Made by a program: the position numbers and the translations under genes
The notes under the pieces: model-generated
What the model saw: the letters and a program-made list of their open reading frames with translations, nothing else
What the model was told of the DNA's origin: nothing
The model's database searches: none
NCBI GenBank assembly: GCA_044348925.1
Contig: JBIKRY010000020.1
Location: 1 to 25,415, forward strand
Length of the DNA: 25,415 nt
Source of the DNA: JAAFKA01 sp044348925
GTDB taxonomy: Bacteria > Bacteroidota > Bacteroidia > Cytophagales > Thermoflexibacteraceae
Reading direction: 5' to 3'
Shown here: in pieces, positions 22,508 to 25,415 of the stretch
Layout: the number at the start of each line of letters is the position of its first letter
How positions within the stretch are numbered: the first letter of the stretch is position 1

Positions 22508-25415
22508 ATGCCTTTATTTCAAGAGTCTATTATCCAGAAATATTGCCAAACTCAAAACAAAGCACTTGTTGCCGAAAAGTGGAATGGCTTTAAAAAACAT
22601 TTCCTAAATCCTGCCATTCAAGCCAATATACGAGGCAGTAAAGAAGAACAATATCAAGAAGGTTTTTTGATAGATTTGTTTGTGAAAATTTTGGGTTATA
22701 TCAAAAATCCAAATCTTAGCTTTAATCTTACCACAGAATTAAAAAATGTAAATGACAATCGAAAAGTTGATGGGGCAATTATTATACAAGACAAAGTTTT
22801 TGCAGTAATAGAACTTAAGGGAATGGATACTACAGAACTAAAAAATGTAGAAGGGCAGGCTTTTGCTTACAAAAATAACCAAAAAGATTGTATCTATGTG
22901 ATTAGTTCTAATTTTCAAAAACTACGATTGTATATAGATGATGCGGTAGAATATATAGAATTTGACCTGTTTAATCTGGACGAAAAACAGTTTCTTTTGC
23001 TTTATACGTGCTTGGCTTTTGATAATATTCGAAATCATGTGCCAAAACGAATGAAAACGGAGTCGTTGAGTCAAGAAGACGTAATTACAAAACGACTTTA
23101 CAAAGATTATACTTCTTTTAGAGAAGACTTATATCAAAATTTAGTAAAATTAAATCCTCACGTAGATAGTGTTACACTATTTAAGCAAACACAAAAATTA
23201 TTGAGTAGGTTTTTATTTATATTTTTTGCGGAAGACAAAAATTTATTACAACCTAATTCTATACGAAGTGTTACCAAATATTGGAAAACCCTGAAAAATT
23301 GGGAAAATTATAAAACTTTGTATGCAGTTTATCAAAAGTTTTTTGATTTTCTACAATATGGTATCAAAAACGAAGAACTCGATGTATTTCCATACAACGG
23401 TGGGCTTTTTCAAGCTGATGCAATGCTTAATAATTTGTTGATTGATGATGCCGTTTTGTATAAACATACGCTAAAACTTTCGGAATATAATTTTGATAGC
23501 GAAGTAGATGTTAATATTTTGGGACATATTTTTGAAAATTCCTTGAATGAAATTGACGAAGTAAAAGCAAAATTAGACGGTACAACTCTCGACAAAACAC
23601 AAACCAAACGCAAAAAAGATGGTATTTTCTACACACCAAAATATATTACACAATATATGATAGAAAATACTGTAGGAAAATTGTGTAAAAAACAAAAAGA
23701 AATATTGCAACTTTTTGATAAGGAATATATTACAGACAAAAAACGCAAAAAAACAGATACACAAAAATTATTAGACAAGCTAAAAACCTATAGAAATTGG
23801 TTATTGGAATTGACTATTATTGACCCTGCTTGTGGAAGTGGTGCTTTTTTGAACGAAGCCCTTAATTTTTTGATTGCCGAACACGAATATATAGACGAAT
23901 TGCAAGCAAAATTATTGGGAGATTCCTTAATGTTGTCGGAAGTAGAAAAAAGTATTTTGGAAAACAATTTGTTTGGGGTTGATTTGAATGAGGAAAGTGT
24001 GGAGATTGCAAAATTGTCTTTGTGGCTACGCACCGCAAAACCAAATCGCAAACTAAACGACCTAAACAATAACATCAAATGTGGTAACTCCTTGATAGAC
24101 AGTGCCAAAATAGCAGGGGAAAAGGCTTTTGTTTGGAAAAATGAGTTTCCTAAGATTTTTGAGAAAGGTGGCTTTGATGTGGTTATTGGAAATCCTCCAT
24201 ATGTGCAGTTGCAATCCAGAAAAGAATTATCAGAAAGTTTAGCACCAATTGGCTACCAAACATACGAAAAAACAGGTGATTTGTATTGCTTATTTTATGA
24301 GCAAGGAAATAATCTTTTGAAAGAAAATGGTTTATTAGCTTATATTACTTCGAACAAATGGTTGCGGGCAAATTATGGGAAATCTTTGCGAAACTATTTT
24401 CTCGAAAATATAAAACCAATTTTATTAGTAGATTTGGGTTCTAATATTTTTGAAAGTGCAACTGTGGACTCTAATATTTTGATTTTTGAAAAACAAAAAT
24501 TAGATACTATCGAAGAATTTGTAGCTATGGACTTGTCAAAAGAGAAAAATTTTGAAGATTTTATGGTTTATGAAAATAGAAAAACAGTCATAAAACCCAA
24601 AAAAGATGAGGCTTGGATTATTGTGAATGACTTGGAATTAGAAATAAAAAGGAAAGTTGAAAAAATAGGAACTCCGTTAAAAAATTGGAATATTGAGATT
24701 TATAGAGGTATTATTACGGGTTTTAATGATGCGTTTGTGATTGACGAATACACCAAAAATGCACTTATCCAACAAGATGCAAATAGTGCCGAAATAATAA
24801 AACCGTTATTGCGTGGACGTGATATACAAAGATATTATGCAAATTTTGCAGGTTTGTATTTAATTAATTCCCACAATGGTTACAAAGATATTCCAAGAAT
24901 TGATATAGATAAATATCCTGCCATAAAAAATCATTTGGACAAATATTATGCACAATTAGCAATAAGACAAGATAAAGGTTTTACACCATATAATTTGAGA
25001 AATTGTGCATATTTAGAGGATTTTGAAAAGGAAAAAATTATTTATCCTAACATGACATCCTTTTTACCTTTTACTTACGATACCTCTAAATTTTATTCCA
25101 ATGATAAATCTTTTATTATTACAGGAGAAAGTTTAAAATATTTAGTTTGTTTTCTAAATTCCAAATTATTCAAATACTGTTTTTCTAATAATTTTCCCTC
25201 TTTAGGTGAACAAGGCAGAGAACTGCGAAAAGTTTTTTTTGAGCAAATAGCTATAAAAAAATTATCACTTTCTGCACAACAACCTTTCATTGAAAAAGCT
25301 GATATGATGCTTACTTTGCAACAAGATTTACAAATTTTGTTAGGAAAAATAGAACGAAGTATTTTGAGGGAATTTAAGTTACAAACCTTATCTACAAAAT
25401 TGCAACATTGGTATT
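22508..25415 (+). CDS. Eco57I-type single-chain restriction-modification enzyme (partial)
   Basis: This open frame of at least 969 codons runs off the window end. The start is fixed at the ATG at 22508 because an in-frame TAG lies at 22502. The N-terminal part has a PD-(D/E)xK nuclease signature: D88 in VDGAIII and E102-L-K104 in VIELKG. The N6-adenine methylase core shows FYTPKYITQYM (residues about 374-384), the AdoMet motif DPACGSGAF at 439-447, FGVDLNEESVEIAKLSLWL, and the catalytic NPPY at 562-565. The C-terminal part (about 700 onward, IYRGIITGFNDAF, LLRGRDIQRY) matches the TaqI-like target-recognition domain. It should cut and methylate DNA with one polypeptide as a defence system. No separate subunit, transposase or BREX gene is visible. 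The C-terminus is missing. Confidence 0.93.
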   Translation, partial: MPLFQESIIQKYCQTQNKALVAEKWNGFKKHFLNPAIQANIRGSKEEQYQEGFLIDLFVKILGYIKNPNLSFNLTTELKNVNDNRKVDGAIIIQDKVFAVIELKGMDTTELKNVEGQAFAYKNNQKDCIYVISSNFQKLRLYIDDAVEYIEFDLFNLDEKQFLLLYTCLAFDNIRNHVPKRMKTESLSQEDVITKRLYKDYTSFREDLYQNLVKLNPHVDSVTLFKQTQKLLSRFLFIFFAEDKNLLQPNSIRSVTKYWKTLKNWENYKTLYAVYQKFFDFLQYGIKNEELDVFPYNGGLFQADAMLNNLLIDDAVLYKHTLKLSEYNFDSEVDVNILGHIFENSLNEIDEVKAKLDGTTLDKTQTKRKKDGIFYTPKYITQYMIENTVGKLCKKQKEILQLFDKEYITDKKRKKTDTQKLLDKLKTYRNWLLELTIIDPACGSGAFLNEALNFLIAEHEYIDELQAKLLGDSLMLSEVEKSILENNLFGVDLNEESVEIAKLSLWLRTAKPNRKLNDLNNNIKCGNSLIDSAKIAGEKAFVWKNEFPKIFEKGGFDVVIGNPPYVQLQSRKELSESLAPIGYQTYEKTGDLYCLFYEQGNNLLKENGLLAYITSNKWLRANYGKSLRNYFLENIKPILLVDLGSNIFESATVDSNILIFEKQKLDTIEEFVAMDLSKEKNFEDFMVYENRKTVIKPKKDEAWIIVNDLELEIKRKVEKIGTPLKNWNIEIYRGIITGFNDAFVIDEYTKNALIQQDANSAEIIKPLLRGRDIQRYYANFAGLYLINSHNGYKDIPRIDIDKYPAIKNHLDKYYAQLAIRQDKGFTPYNLRNCAYLEDFEKEKIIYPNMTSFLPFTYDTSKFYSNDKSFIITGESLKYLVCFLNSKLFKYCFSNNFPSLGEQGRELRKVFFEQIAIKKLSLSAQQPFIEKADMMLTLQQDLQILLGKIERSILREFKLQTLSTKLQHWY

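Noticed and set aside
22393..22593. Open frame of 66 codons upstream of the restriction-modification gene
   Set aside because: It overlaps the start of the restriction-modification gene by 86 bp in another frame, shows no recognisable family and has no promoter. The larger gene starts cleanly at 22508.
22393..22620. Frameshift at the start of the restriction-modification gene
   Set aside because: The upstream frame looked like a possible lost N-terminus, but the TAG at 22502 and the family-typical beginning MPLFQ at 22508 show that the gene is intact at its start.
1..25415. tRNA or rRNA genes
   Set aside because: The intergenic regions were read for cloverleaf arms and T-loop sequence; nothing convincing was found.

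Overview
The window looks like chromosomal DNA from a Bacteroidota bacterium, most likely of the Cytophagales (Flexibacter/Microscilla-like) type. The evidence is the strong AT richness, the lack of Shine-Dalgarno sequences, several promoters of the Bacteroidota form TTTG-N18-20-TAnnTTTG, a Reg_prop/Y_Y_Y sensor, the ribosomal protein order rplM-rpsI-rpsB and Bacteroidota-style envelope proteins. No species can be named from the sequence alone.

Layout. (1) 106-4387, minus strand: an exopolysaccharide module of a GT2 glycosyltransferase, a Wza-like export lipoprotein and a Wzc-like tyrosine autokinase. A promoter sits at its head and a hairpin terminator at its end. (2) 4515-8570, plus strand: a very large sensor with about 14 propeller repeats, a Y_Y_Y domain, one membrane span, a coiled coil, a GAF domain and a SpoIIE/PP2C phosphatase output. 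An FAD-dependent oxidoreductase follows (8668-9798). (3) 9799-10543: a gene-free block of repeats, with a REP/BIME-like element between two inverted copies of another short repeat. (4) 10544-11510: a very small LuxR-type HTH protein and an outer-membrane beta-barrel protein. Both have the same upstream motif, TATAGTCAA-N6-TGATTT, at exactly the same distance from a TACTTTTG -7 box. (5) 11611-14716: a probable envelope operon of a CsgG-TPR protein, a second protein that may share the CsgG/LpoB fold, and a lipoprotein with one PKD domain and three 109-residue PPC-like repeats. (6) 14717-17813: more palindromic repeats, a small YbjN-like protein, the second (inverted) BIME copy and a TMTC-like GT-C membrane protein with TPRs, followed by a 29-bp inverted repeat. 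(7) 17839-20709: a hypothetical gene, rsfS, then rplM-rpsI-rpsB bounded by a good promoter and a perfect-palindrome terminator. tsf is absent. (8) 20970-25415: nuoF on its own with its own promoter, then an Eco57I-type single-chain restriction-modification gene that runs off the window end.

The regions with most left unexplained are the mobile palindromic repeats, for which no transposase is visible, the mini-LuxR/OMP pair with a shared operator-like site, and the CsgG-PPC operon. No rRNA, tRNA, CRISPR array or intact insertion sequence was seen.
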